This document shows positions 56,672-64,000 of a stretch of DNA of 64,000 bases, piece by piece. Source of the DNA: Streptomyces halobius (GTDB lineage Bacteria > Actinomycetota > Actinomycetes > Streptomycetales > Streptomycetaceae); assembly GCF_023277745.1 (NCBI RefSeq), contig NZ_CP086322.1, forward strand, positions 372,001-436,000, in the 5' to 3' direction. Every line of letters starts with the position of its first letter. Within the stretch, counting starts at the first letter, position 1. The notes under the pieces are model-generated. The model was not told the origin of the DNA and ran no database searches. It was given only the letters and a program-made list of their open reading frames with translations. The position numbers were made by a program, and so were the translations under genes.

Positions 56672-57959
56672 GTGGACTGGCACATCCACGACTACCGCGA
56701 GAACGATCTCGCCGAGGTGGTCCACCTGATCGACTCCACGCCGATCTCGGTCAGGAGTCGGTGTTCTCGCTCACCCAGTGCATCAGCGCGCTCAGCTCCC
56801 GGCAGCCTGCCGTGGTGGCCGTCCATCAGGGCGTCCCCATCGGGGCGGCGCTCGCCCACATGGCCGGCGAGCGAGGCTGGGTGATGCGTATCGCCATCGC
56901 CGCGGCCTGGCGTGGCCGGGGGCCGGCGAGTGCGCTGCTGGTGGAGCTGGAGCGGCGTCTGATCGCCGCCCGGGTGAGCCGTATCGCGTATGTGCTCCCT
57001 GAAAAGGACCTCCTCGGTGAGGGACTGCTCAACGCGGGCTATACCAGGCAGCCCGCCGTGGCCTACTTCAAGAAGGCCGAGCCGCACCACGGGCCGTCGG
57101 CGAGCCTTCTGGAAGACCTCGGCGGACGGTTCCTGCCCGCCGGCCTGTGGGCCGAGGTGGCCGGCATGGAGACGGAGAAAGCCCTGATCGAACGGCGTGT
57201 CGTCCGGCCGCTGGCGGTGCCGGAACGCGCCGCCCGGCACGGGGTCCGGCCGCCGCGGGCGATCACTCTGTTCGGTCCGCCCGGGACCGGCAAGACGACG
57301 TTCGCACGGGGTATCGCCGCCAAGCTCGACCGGCCGTTCGTCGAGTTGCTGCCGTCCCGGCTGGCCGACCAGGGCAACCTCGCGGCGGCGCTGCGCAGCG
57401 CGTTCGCCCGGATGGCGGAGCTGGAGCGGGTGCTGGCCTTCATCGACGAGGTCGAGGAGATCGCGCCGGTCCGCACCGGGCCGGCGCAGCCCGGCGGGCT
57501 GCACGGGGTGACCAACGAACTGCTCAAGCTCATACCCGGGTGCCGGGAGCGGACGAGCGGCTGCTGGTCTGTGCGACCCATTCCATCCGTTCGCTCGATC
57601 CGGCGTTCCTGCGCCCCGGCCGGTTCGACTACCTGATCCCGACCAGTACGCCTGATCCGGCCGCCCGATCGGCGACCTGGTCCCGGTATACGGAGGGCCG
57701 GGCCGAGGTGGATGTGGCGGCGCTGGTGGCGGCCGGCGAGCTGTTCACCCCGGCGGACATCGAGCACGCCGCGCGGGTGGCTGTGCAGGCGTCGTTCGAG
57801 CGGGACGTGGAGCCGGTCGGGCCCGGGGCGGGCGTCCGGAGACGGCTCGGGGCGAGCACCGAGGACTACCTCGACGCCATCGCCCAGTGCCGGCCGAGCG
57901 TCACACCGGTGATGATTGACGAGTTCGGCGCGGACATCACGGCCCACGCGCGCTGTTGA
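56672..57959 (+). pseudogene. GNAT-AAA+ ATPase fusion with two frameshifts
   Basis: About 428 residues over three frames. GTG 56672 starts VDWHIHDYRENDLAEVVHLID; a shift near 56748 joins QESVFSLTQCISALSSRQPA and a GNAT core (MRIAIAAAWRGRGPASALLV). Then comes an AAA+ module: Walker A TLFGPPGTGKTTFARGIAAKL, Walker B AFIDEVEEIAPVRT. After a second shift near 57545 (one extra G in GGG repairs it), ERLLVCATHSIRSLDPAFLRP and GRFDYLIPTS give sensor 1 and the arginine-finger region. An FtsH/Cdc48-like ATPase with a GNAT head, role unknown. Confidence 0.78.
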
Positions 57960-58063
57960 GGGAGTGGCCGGACGAATTGCCGTCTTCAGGCGTTGGGCGA
58001 GGCGGAGGGGAAACCGCGGGCATTCGCCCTCCTCCGCCTGGCCCGAACCTGCATGGAAATCCG

Positions 58064-58288
58064 TCAGTTGCACATGGACAGAATGTTAAGGACACCGTTG
58101 TTGCAATGGTGGCCCTCGTCGCCGCCCATCGGTCTCGACTGGGCAGCCGTGGCCTTCGTGGCGACGTGGGTGGCGGACGTCGCGGCGGAGGCGGCCGGCG
58201 CCGCCCCTGCCGCAAGCGAAAAGCTCAGGACAGCGCTGACCGTGATGACGGGTACAGCTTTCATGGAGCGAGCAATGTGTGTGTTCAT
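58064..58288 (-). CDS. Small secreted two-cysteine peptide, 74 aa
   Basis: ATG 58288 begins MNTHIARSMKAVPVITVSAV and continues LSFSLAAGAAPAASA, a clear signal peptide. The mature peptide is about 38 residues and ends GGDEGHHCNNGVLNILSMCN, with two cysteines 11 apart that could close a disulfide. No RiPP modification genes are near. Candidates: a surface-active or signalling peptide. The start is uncertain as the SD is weak. Confidence 0.55.
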   Translation of the reverse strand: MNTHIARSMKAVPVITVSAVLSFSLAAGAAPAASAATSATHVATKATAAQSRPMGGDEGHHCNNGVLNILSMCN

Positions 58289-58570
58289 GGGATCACCATG
58301 CATGCCCTTCTGGCCACCTGCACGTCGAGCGCGGCGACCGGGTGAGCCAAGCTGAATCAAGATCAGATCCCGTACCGGGCATGCTGGTCCGGCACCCCGA
58401 CTCACGGCCCGGATGCCGGAACTGACGCCCCTTCTGCTCAGCAACGGCTCACCTCATTCCCACAGTTCCGCCCGACGTGTCCCCCTGGTCACGGCGACGC
58501 CCGACAAACCGGCCTCAACGCTCAACTCGCCCAATGAGCAAGGTGTTTCAACCCGCCGACCGCGCTCGCA

Positions 58571-59101
58571 CTACCGAAGACAGGCAAGGGTCGCGGGCGC
58601 GTAGCCGAATCGCTCGGGAACTCTCACACCCAGCGTGCGGGCCATGGGCACCATCACCGCGATGTGGTGGACCGTGTGATGGGAGACGAACAGCAATTCC
58701 CGGCCTGCGGTGGAGCGGGTAGCGGCGAGGGAACCATCCGAGTCGACGACGCTGATCACCTCCACCGGACGGTCGAGGGGACGCGCGGCGAGACCACGCA
58801 CCTCGGACCGGACTTCCCCGAGCCGGTCGAGCGCCACGCTCCGATCCTTTTCCAGCGCGGTGCCCCGTACGCGTCTGTCGTATTCGACCGTTCCGCTGTC
58901 GATACCGGCCAGGATCGCGGTGTAGTGGTCCACGCAATGGCGTACATGGCCGGCGATGCTGCTGGCCCCTTCGGGCCGGTGGACGTACTGCGCGTCGGTG
59001 AGCATGCCGACCAATTCCTGCACCTGGTGCAGTTGCTCGGCAGCGCAGTTCGTCACCATGACGGAGTGCTCTTCTGCCGTGTCATTTCCCTTTGCCGCCA
59101 T
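58571..59101 (-). CDS. DinB-family protein
   Basis: A 176-residue four-helix-bundle protein of the DinB/YfiT-like superfamily. Metal His ligands probably lie in IAGHVRHCVDHYTAILAGI and in FVSHHTVHHIAVMVPMARTL. The mid-region is ALEKDRSVALDRLGEVRSEV. These proteins include thiol-dependent transferases. ATG 59101 with GGGAGAAAGG upstream is preferred among several candidate starts. Monocistronic. Confidence 0.82.
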   Translation of the reverse strand: MAAKGNDTAEEHSVMVTNCAAEQLHQVQELVGMLTDAQYVHRPEGASSIAGHVRHCVDHYTAILAGIDSGTVEYDRRVRGTALEKDRSVALDRLGEVRSEVRGLAARPLDRPVEVISVVDSDGSLAATRSTAGRELLFVSHHTVHHIAVMVPMARTLGVRVPERFGYAPATLACLR

Positions 59102-59441
59102 GTCCTTTCTCCCTGTCACCATGACAGTTCGCTTTGTTCCCGCGACAGTTCGCCTTTCCACCGTGTCGCCGAGCTCACTCGCCGTGGCAGCTTGATCTCG
59201 CAATTGGCATGCTCGCTTTCCGAGTTACGGTGTCCGGGTGCGGATCACCGCCACCCTCGGTGCCGGTCACGCAATATCCGGTCCACCCCTGAGCCAGGAT
59301 CGACCACCGTATCGGCCGTCCCGGCCCACTCGCCGCACCCGAGTGACGGCACATCACCCGAAGGGACGCATCCGGAGCACCTGTCCGGCAGGAGCGTCAG
59401 ACGGTGGGGCAGGCGCCCACCGGTGCAAGAACCGCCGTGAT

Positions 59442-60434
59442 TCAAGAACCGCCGCGACGTGAGCCGCGGCTCGGAGGGCGGCCGGCGCTTACGGCCAGCA
59501 GTTGCCGTGAGGCGAGCGTGTGCGGGTGACAGGAGCCGAGAGTGTGCTCGCGGGCCGGAATCAGCCCGCGCAGCATCGCGGCGGCTTCGTCCGGGCGACC
59601 TGCGGCGCTCGTCCATCGGGCCAGTTGGTGCCAGGTCTCCAGCGTCCGATGATGGCGTGATCCTTGCACCTGGCGTCGGATCTCCAGGAGTTCCCGCAGC
59701 CTTGCCACCGCCTCGTCGACCGCACCCGCCTCGCCGGTCCGGCGGGCGAGTTCATGCCGGGTGGTCAGGGTGTGCGGATGCTCGTCGCCGAGCACCTCCT
59801 GACGGTGGGGCAGGAGATCCCGGAGCATGTCGCGGGCTTCGCGGGGATGTCCGGCCTCACCGGTCCAGCGGGCGACCTCGTGGCGCGTCCTCATGGTTCC
59901 CGGATCCGCCGGGCCCGCGAGGCCGTCTCGTACGGGAAGCAGTTCCCGCAGCATGGCGAGGGCCCGGTGGGGATTACCCGCGGCGCCGATCAGGGCCGCG
60001 GCCCCGTTGCGGGTGACGAGGGTGTCCGGATGCGCGGGGCCGAGTACGCGTTCCTGGCCGGCGAGTGCCGCGAGACGCAGCCGGGCACCCTTGGCCGGGT
60101 CGCCGCTCTCACCGATGAAGTAGCCGAGGCTGTCCAGCGTGTAGAGGGTGTCGGGATGCTGCTTGCCCTGCATCCGCTCGCGCGTGCCGAGCAGCTCGCG
60201 AAGGAGGGCGACGGCCTCCGTCAGACGTCCGGCGTCGCCGGTCCACAACCCGAGCCCGTCGCGCACGGCCAGGGTCTCCTCGTGCTCCGGTCCGAGCGCC
60301 CACTCGTAGCGGGGTAGGAGACCTTCGAACAGGGCGGCAGCGGCACGGTGATCGCCACGCTTTCCCACCTGTTGTGCGTTCTCTCGCCGGCGACGGAGGT
60401 CGTCGAGCCTGGTAGCTTCCTGCCCTCGCGTCAT
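59442..60434 (-). CDS. TPR-repeat protein
   Basis: A 330-residue all-helical protein with about seven kinesin-light-chain-type TPR units, marked by LGPEHEETLAVRDGLGLWTG, QHPDTLYTLDSLGYFIGESG, AHPDTLVTRNGAAALIG, EHPHTLTTRHELARRTGEAG and CHPHTLASRQLLAV. The repeats form a peptide-binding scaffold. No catalytic or NB-ARC domain is present, unlike many Streptomyces TPR proteins. GAAGGAGG lies 8 bases before ATG 60434. It could be a receptor or a stand-alone fragment of a larger signalling protein. Confidence 0.82.
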   Translation of the reverse strand: MTRGQEATRLDDLRRRRENAQQVGKRGDHRAAAALFEGLLPRYEWALGPEHEETLAVRDGLGLWTGDAGRLTEAVALLRELLGTRERMQGKQHPDTLYTLDSLGYFIGESGDPAKGARLRLAALAGQERVLGPAHPDTLVTRNGAAALIGAAGNPHRALAMLRELLPVRDGLAGPADPGTMRTRHEVARWTGEAGHPREARDMLRDLLPHRQEVLGDEHPHTLTTRHELARRTGEAGAVDEAVARLRELLEIRRQVQGSRHHRTLETWHQLARWTSAAGRPDEAAAMLRGLIPAREHTLGSCHPHTLASRQLLAVSAGRPPSRGSRRGGS

Positions 60435-61456
60435 GGTGAAGCCTCCTTCGCGGCCGCCGTGAGCACGGTGTGGAGTCCGTGCTACCCGTGGGAGCCGCGC
60501 CACGAAGCATCAGGGACTCGGCGGGGGCGCGGGACGCATCGGTACGCGCCATGGGCCGACGTCGGCGTGAAGCGCGAATCGGCGCGTCGACGGCGTGCCA
60601 TCGGTGCACCGTTGGTGCGCTGCCTGCGCCCAACTACCCTGCGCTGCCTGCCTGTTAGCGAGAGCGGCACTGAAGCACGGCATCTCTGGGTGGCGTGATC
60701 GCCGCACCCAGCTCGCCGTCGAGGCATCACCGCGCTTGGCGGAATCCCAGCTGCGACGGTCACGGGTGTGCTGCGTCTTGGTCGCGGTCACGCTGTCGGT
60801 GGCACCCAGTGCCAACCGAGCTGCCCGGCCCGGGCTCGCTCGGACTGTCCGGCCGTCAGCCTCGGAGCTGCGAGGCGAGGGGCGTGGAGTGGGAGATAAG
60901 TGTGCGCGCACAAAACAGTCCCCGGTAGTCCACAACGTCACCATCAGCCTCAGTCGTCGCTGAAGCTCCGGTTTCGAGGGGCTCCGGGGGCCTAGCCAGA
61001 GCCTGACCAAGGGTCTCTTGTTGATAGACGTCTCTACCAACGGTGTGGCTCTCCGGCTTTCTGGTGTATTCACTATTTTCCTCACGTTTCCTCCGCAGTC
61101 AAGGGGTTTCTCCACAGAATCGAGGCGTGGCAGGTCAGGCGCGACGCGAACGTCGGACAACAGCCGACCCGCGCGCCGGACGACAGCCGGGCAACGCAGC
61201 TTGCGACAGCTGGGCACTCCACAGCCCGCGGACGCGTCGCGGCACTGGCCCGCTACGCACCAGGCCGCCGACGCCGCTCGCCCTCCCTCCTCAGGGCCGC
61301 CACACCGCCTTCGAGCCTGTTCAGCGCCACGCTCCGCCCCCGTGCACCAGCAGCTGCCCCAAGACCAGTACTCGGGGATCGCGACTCCCGGGAGGCCGTC
61401 CCCCTCAGGAGTGAAGACTCGGCAATATGCGCATGTCCTGAGCCTCCAGGCGTCAA
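60435..61456. other. 1-kb region without a recognised gene
   Basis: Several overlapping open frames, none with family motifs or an SD at a sensible start. A slightly AT-richer patch near 61010-61110 could contain a promoter. No repeats of note. Confidence 0.4.
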
Positions 61457-61496
61457 TTTCCTCGTGGATCGCCGCAGTATGCGATCCACGAGGAAA
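61457..61496. promoter_or_regulatory. Perfect 16-bp hairpin just before a small secreted gene
   Basis: TTTCCTCGTGGATCGC-cgcagtat-GCGATCCACGAGGAAA: no mismatch and an 8-base loop, ending 20 bases before the ATG at 61517. It could be a terminator/attenuator, a 5' mRNA stabiliser or an operator. Confidence 0.7.
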
Positions 61497-61516
61497 CCGA
61501 AGCGAAGGGGTTTGAC

Positions 61517-61705
61517 ATGCTCACAGCGCCGCGCTCCACTTGGGCCGCATCCGCCGCCCTGGCCGGGCTGCTTCTGGCCGCAGTACCCACCGTCACCGCA
61601 TCTGCCGCCCCCGCCACCGCACGAGGTGCAGCCGTCACAGCAGACGCGAACCATTCCTGCCGTTACTACGAGGGCACGCAGGGGGCGGCGCGCAAGCCGG
61701 TCTAG
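61517..61705 (+). pseudogene. Truncated small secreted protein
   Basis: ATG 61517 after AAGGGG. The signal peptide is STWAASAALAGLLLAAVPTV then TASAAPATA, followed by DANHSCRYYEGTQGAARKPV and a stop. The frame after SCRYYEGT... resembles the start of a secreted peptidoglycan-binding-type domain that is then lost or shifted (next frame: LGIKATLRPGGRQCQGLVV ending at 61793). Either a truncated gene or a 62-residue secreted peptide. Confidence 0.45.
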
Positions 61706-62141
61706 CGTTGCTAGGTATCAAAGCGACGCTACGGCCCGGAGGCCGCCAGTGCCAGGGCCTGGTGGTGATCGACGGGTACGTGGACACCTCGTGAAAGGGC
61801 CATCCGGCCCGCTGCCTGTGCGAGATGCCTTTCGGCTGCCGCGGGACCCGCTTGGCTGCCGCGAGATCCGCGAAGGACGAGCGGTTCTCACCTAGGGCGG
61901 CGTGGGCCGCTGCGCGGCGGGGTGCGCGTCCCGCGTGGAGAAACGCGGTGGAGGAATGCGCGGGTGGCATGGGGGGCGCCGAGCAGGCGACGCTTACCGC
62001 CGCCTCCCCGAGAGCGATGGCCTGGCGAGGGTCGCCGAGGCGGTGGGCCCGCGCGCCGAACCGGACGGCACCCGGGGCTGCTCGTCGGCGGCCCCGCCCA
62101 TCACAGCAGCTGCGTTGTCGCCCGTGCGATCCGCCCGCCTG
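61706..62141. other. Gap without a recognised gene
   Basis: About 430 bases of GC-rich DNA downstream of the truncated secreted gene. No supported frame or repeat. Confidence 0.35.
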
Positions 62142-62582
62142 TCACCGTCGTGCACGGCGTGCGCGAGCGCGGGTGCGCGACTGCGCCTCGCCGGGAGAGG
62201 GCACGAACCGGAGCTCCAGGCTGGGCGGAGGCGGGGCGATGCCCGGTCCGCCGGCCGTCACCCAGGTGAGGACGGCGTCGGTGCTGTCGTCCTCCAGCAC
62301 CCAGGCGATCCAGACCGCCCGGCCACCGCGTCGACGGCCTTCGCCGGAGGGCTGGACGACGATGATGTTGGCCTGACTGCACGGGCCGAGGCATTCGCTC
62401 GTCCGGACCGCCAGCCGTCCGCCCGATTCCGCTGCGGCGGCGCGGAGCCGGGCGAGCTGCCACGCGTGGTCGGTGCCGGGATGCTTGCGCGGGCTGCCGC
62501 AGCAGCAGCCGCGGCACACCACCAGCGTGCAGGGACGGCCGCGGGCCGCGCCGATCCTCGTCCGGCTGCCCGGGCCCGTCAC
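62142..62582 (-). CDS. Thioredoxin-like [2Fe-2S] ferredoxin-domain protein
   Basis: A 146-residue protein with a thioredoxin-like ferredoxin fold: CTLVVCRGCCCGSPRKHPGT carries the first cysteines, SECLGPCSQANIIVVQPSGE the second set. Then WIAWVLEDDSTDAVLTWVTA, as in actinobacterial (2Fe-2S) ferredoxin domain proteins. It probably shuttles electrons. The GTG 62582 overlaps the stop of the upstream 46-residue gene, so they are coupled. Confidence 0.85.
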   Translation of the reverse strand: MTGPGSRTRIGAARGRPCTLVVCRGCCCGSPRKHPGTDHAWQLARLRAAAAESGGRLAVRTSECLGPCSQANIIVVQPSGEGRRRGGRAVWIAWVLEDDSTDAVLTWVTAGGPGIAPPPPSLELRFVPSPGEAQSRTRARARRARR

Positions 62583-62719
62583 GGGCGGTCCACGTCGCCA
62601 TACGCCAACTGCCCGACGAAACCGGCCGCATCGTCATCGAGGGCGAACAACTTCCTTACAGACTCCCGCACTTCGGCCATGCGCGGATTCTGCCCAGGAG
62701 GCCACGGACCTACCGTCAT
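62579..62719 (-). CDS. Small protein coupled to the ferredoxin gene, 46 aa
   Basis: A 46-residue protein (MTVGPWPPGQNPRMAEVRES then VRKLFALDDDAAGFVGQLAYG). No family known. The start is firm: GGAGGAA lies about 8 bases before ATG 62719. Its stop overlaps the ferredoxin start (GTGA). It may be an assembly partner or a leader for translation coupling. Confidence 0.7.
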   Translation of the reverse strand: MTVGPWPPGQNPRMAEVRESVRKLFALDDDAAGFVGQLAYGDVDRP

Positions 62720-62799
62720 CACATGTTCCTCCAGTGGGCGCATTGGGCGGATTAGGCACAGCGGGCGCAGAGCGCGACCCACATCATGCCGGATCGGTT

Positions 62800-63609
62800 C
62801 TAGTTGGCCCGCACACGCCCACAGGCCACCCGACCACCACCCCGGCCGGAGAGCGCTTCACGCTCGCCCCCCTCCCCGCTCACGGCCATGACCTCCCGCT
62901 CGGTCTCTGCGGGCGTCGCGTCCAGATGCCAGTGCAGGTCGCGGATTCCGGGCTCCAGGGACAGCCGGGCGATGGACTGCTCCAGTGCGCGGGCCGGGTC
63001 ATCCGTGACCGCGACGACGGTCTGCAGTCCGGTCGTGCCCTCGTCCTCCCGCCGCACCCGCAGCCCGGTGGGAGTGAGCCCGCCGGCCGCCAGGGACTGC
63101 AGCAGCAGCGCGCGGATATGGGTCTCGTCGCCCCGGTCGCACAGCACGTGGACGGTGGCATGGGCCCCTTCGGTGTCCGGATCGTGCTGGGGTACGCGGT
63201 CGATCATCCGCCCGGCGGGACGCAGGACGAGGTGGATCATGAGAACCGCGCCGGTGCCGAACAGGGCCAGAATCAGGCGCCCGGAGGCCGACAGCACCCC
63301 GACGGCGGCCGAGCACCACAGCGTGGCCGCGGTGTTCAGGCCGCGGATGGAGGCGCCGTCACGCAGGATGACACCGCCACCGAGGAAGCCGATGCCGGAG
63401 ACGACGTACGAGGCGACGCGGGTGGGGCTGCCGGGGTCGCCGACGACATCGCTGTAGAGGACGAAGAGGGTGGCGCCGGCGGCGACCAGAGCGTTGGTAC
63501 GCAGCCCCGCCATACGGGCGCGCCACTGCCGCTCGATGCCGATCAGGGCGCCGCAGGCGACACCGACGCCGAGCCGGAGGGCGAAGTCGAACGTGCTCAG
63601 AGCGGCCAT
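62800..63609 (-). CDS. mgtC: MgtC/SapB-family membrane protein
   Basis: A 269-residue protein. The N-terminal MgtC domain has about five helices: FALRLGVGVACGALIGIERQ, RTNALVAAGATLFVLYSDVV, RVASYVVSGIGFLGGGVILRD, GLNTAATLWCSAAVGVLSASG and LILALFGTGAVLMIHLVLR. The C-terminal cytoplasmic ACT-like domain follows (ATVHVLCDRGDETHIRALLL, TTGLQTVVAVTDDPARALEQ). MgtC proteins help cells cope with low Mg2+ and modulate ATP synthase or phosphate use. GAGAGGAGG precedes ATG 63609. A candidate leader ORF and hairpin lie directly upstream. Confidence 0.93.
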   Translation of the reverse strand: MAALSTFDFALRLGVGVACGALIGIERQWRARMAGLRTNALVAAGATLFVLYSDVVGDPGSPTRVASYVVSGIGFLGGGVILRDGASIRGLNTAATLWCSAAVGVLSASGRLILALFGTGAVLMIHLVLRPAGRMIDRVPQHDPDTEGAHATVHVLCDRGDETHIRALLLQSLAAGGLTPTGLRVRREDEGTTGLQTVVAVTDDPARALEQSIARLSLEPGIRDLHWHLDATPAETEREVMAVSGEGGEREALSGRGGGRVACGRVRAN

Positions 63610-63675
63610 GAGGGCCTCCTCTCACCCTGCGCGGACAGGGCGACGGGGCACGCGGCGCGTGACGTGGGTCGACGG

Positions 63676-63753
63676 CTACCGCGTACCGGAAGGGTGCGTG
63701 GACAGAGGGATGCGGGGCCGGCCACGGCCCGGCCGACTATGACTGCGATCCAT
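63676..63753 (-). CDS. Candidate mgtC leader peptide (uORF), 25 aa
   Basis: An open frame from ATG 63753 reads MDRSHSRPGRGRPRIPLSTH then PSGTR and stops 66 bases before mgtC. It has a strong SD (GGAGGGGGTGAG, 5-6 bases before the ATG). It is rich in Pro and Arg codons. Pro-rich leader peptides (MgtL, MgtP) control mgtA and mgtC in enterobacteria by sensing proline and Mg2+ through ribosome stalling, so an analogous role is possible here. The spacer to mgtC contains CACGC-gcc-GCGTG, a short hairpin that could alternate with other folds. The function is inference. Confidence 0.5.
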   Translation of the reverse strand: MDRSHSRPGRGRPRIPLSTHPSGTR

Positions 63754-64000
63754 GTCTCTCACCCCCTCCGGCTCCCATGAGGACTCCAGGCCCTCAGGTC
63801 TTCAGGCCCGCCACGAGGATAGGCACATACTTGCACGACTACGCAAGTAACCGGGTCGGGTGGCGCGCATCCTTGACACGGCACAGACGCAGTTATTTGC
63901 GTAACCGCGCAACAAGCGGCAGACTCGCCTGCATCGCTGAGCGCATTCACCCTGATGCGTTGAATGCGCTCTTCTGATGCGATGCATGCGCTCTGCGCGG
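63754..64000. promoter_or_regulatory. mgtC upstream region with inverted repeats
   Basis: Two operator-like repeats: ACTTGC-N8-GCAAGT (63829-63848), which on the minus strand overlaps a plausible mgtC -35, and a perfect 11-base pair GAGCGCATTCA (63939-63949) / TGAATGCGCTC (63961-63971). No gene is visible before the window edge. A divergent plus-strand promoter (TTGACA, 63873-63878) may lead off the window. Confidence 0.5.

Noticed and set aside
60510..61217. 235-codon minus-strand frame
   Set aside because: Composition is Arg/Ser/Pro-rich without hydrophobic core pattern, no SD and no motif.

Overview
The window looks like a stretch of a Streptomyces chromosome. It is very GC-rich, its genes have G/C at nearly every third codon position, GTG starts are common, and it carries families typical of the genus: the Tap/Tpg telomere pair, a DUF5997 protein, the MMPL, PadR, TetR and SorC repertoire, and an actinobacterial bL37-like ribosomal peptide. 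A telomere-protein pair together with many gene fragments suits a chromosome arm or an integrated linear-plasmid remnant better than the conserved core. No rRNA, tRNA or CRISPR array was recognised.

Layout. 0.4-2.6 kb: a secreted BNR-repeat protein. 2.7-9.2 kb: a decayed mobile island holding two tandem broken serine-recombinase domains, a cluster of small minus-strand genes (two frameshifted), an IS110-family element, and a multiply frameshifted winged-helix/zinc-ribbon gene that abuts the severed tail of a LuxR-type response regulator at about 9.21 kb. 9.6-13.5 kb: a TetR/SGNH-hydrolase pair with a clear operator, and a secreted adenosine-deaminase-like enzyme with a strong terminator. 13.8-18.6 kb: a graveyard with a frameshifted MMPL transporter, an internally deleted type III polyketide synthase, an IS1380-like fragment and two broken SnoaL-like genes. 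18.8-23.9 kb: an NmrA-like protein, RidA, then tap-tpg (tap frameshifted) and a small secreted protein. 24.1-32.1 kb: ordinary accessory genes (Tat-type metallophosphoesterase, DM13 protein, Pcm methyltransferase, alpha/beta hydrolase, an arsR-arsN-like pair, a LysR-like effector-domain protein divergent from DUF5997). 32.2-37.0 kb: a broken gene, then a small gene translationally coupled to a 1158-residue TPR-CHAT (caspase-like) protein, which resembles a conflict or programmed-death module. 38.6-45 kb: a frameshifted GAF/PAS/PP2C phosphatase divergent from a second-copy dnaK-grpE-alcohol dehydrogenase cluster. 45.8-50.8 kb: a PstS lipoprotein, and a SorC-controlled polyol ABC operon destroyed by an internal deletion. 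51-64 kb: a 24-residue bL37-like gene, a TetR regulator, a strikingly strand-biased hypothetical gene, SixA, a PadR/SnoaL pair, a sarcosine/dimethylglycine methyltransferase, a GNAT-AAA+ fusion, DinB, a TPR protein, a thioredoxin-like ferredoxin, and mgtC preceded by a candidate leader peptide.

One pattern cuts across the window. Many otherwise well-conserved genes are broken by a single-base shift, and in most of them one extra base, usually in a G or C run, would restore the frame (MMPL, tap, the PP2C phosphatase, the AAA+ fusion, the anti-sigma-like ATPase and others). This could be genuine decay or homopolymer errors in the assembly. These entries are called pseudogenes, with that caveat stated.

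The most interesting leads are the proline/arginine-rich upstream ORF before mgtC, the coupled TPR-CHAT module, the Tap/Tpg pair, the bL37 paralogue, and the G/T-rich coding region at 52-53.5 kb.
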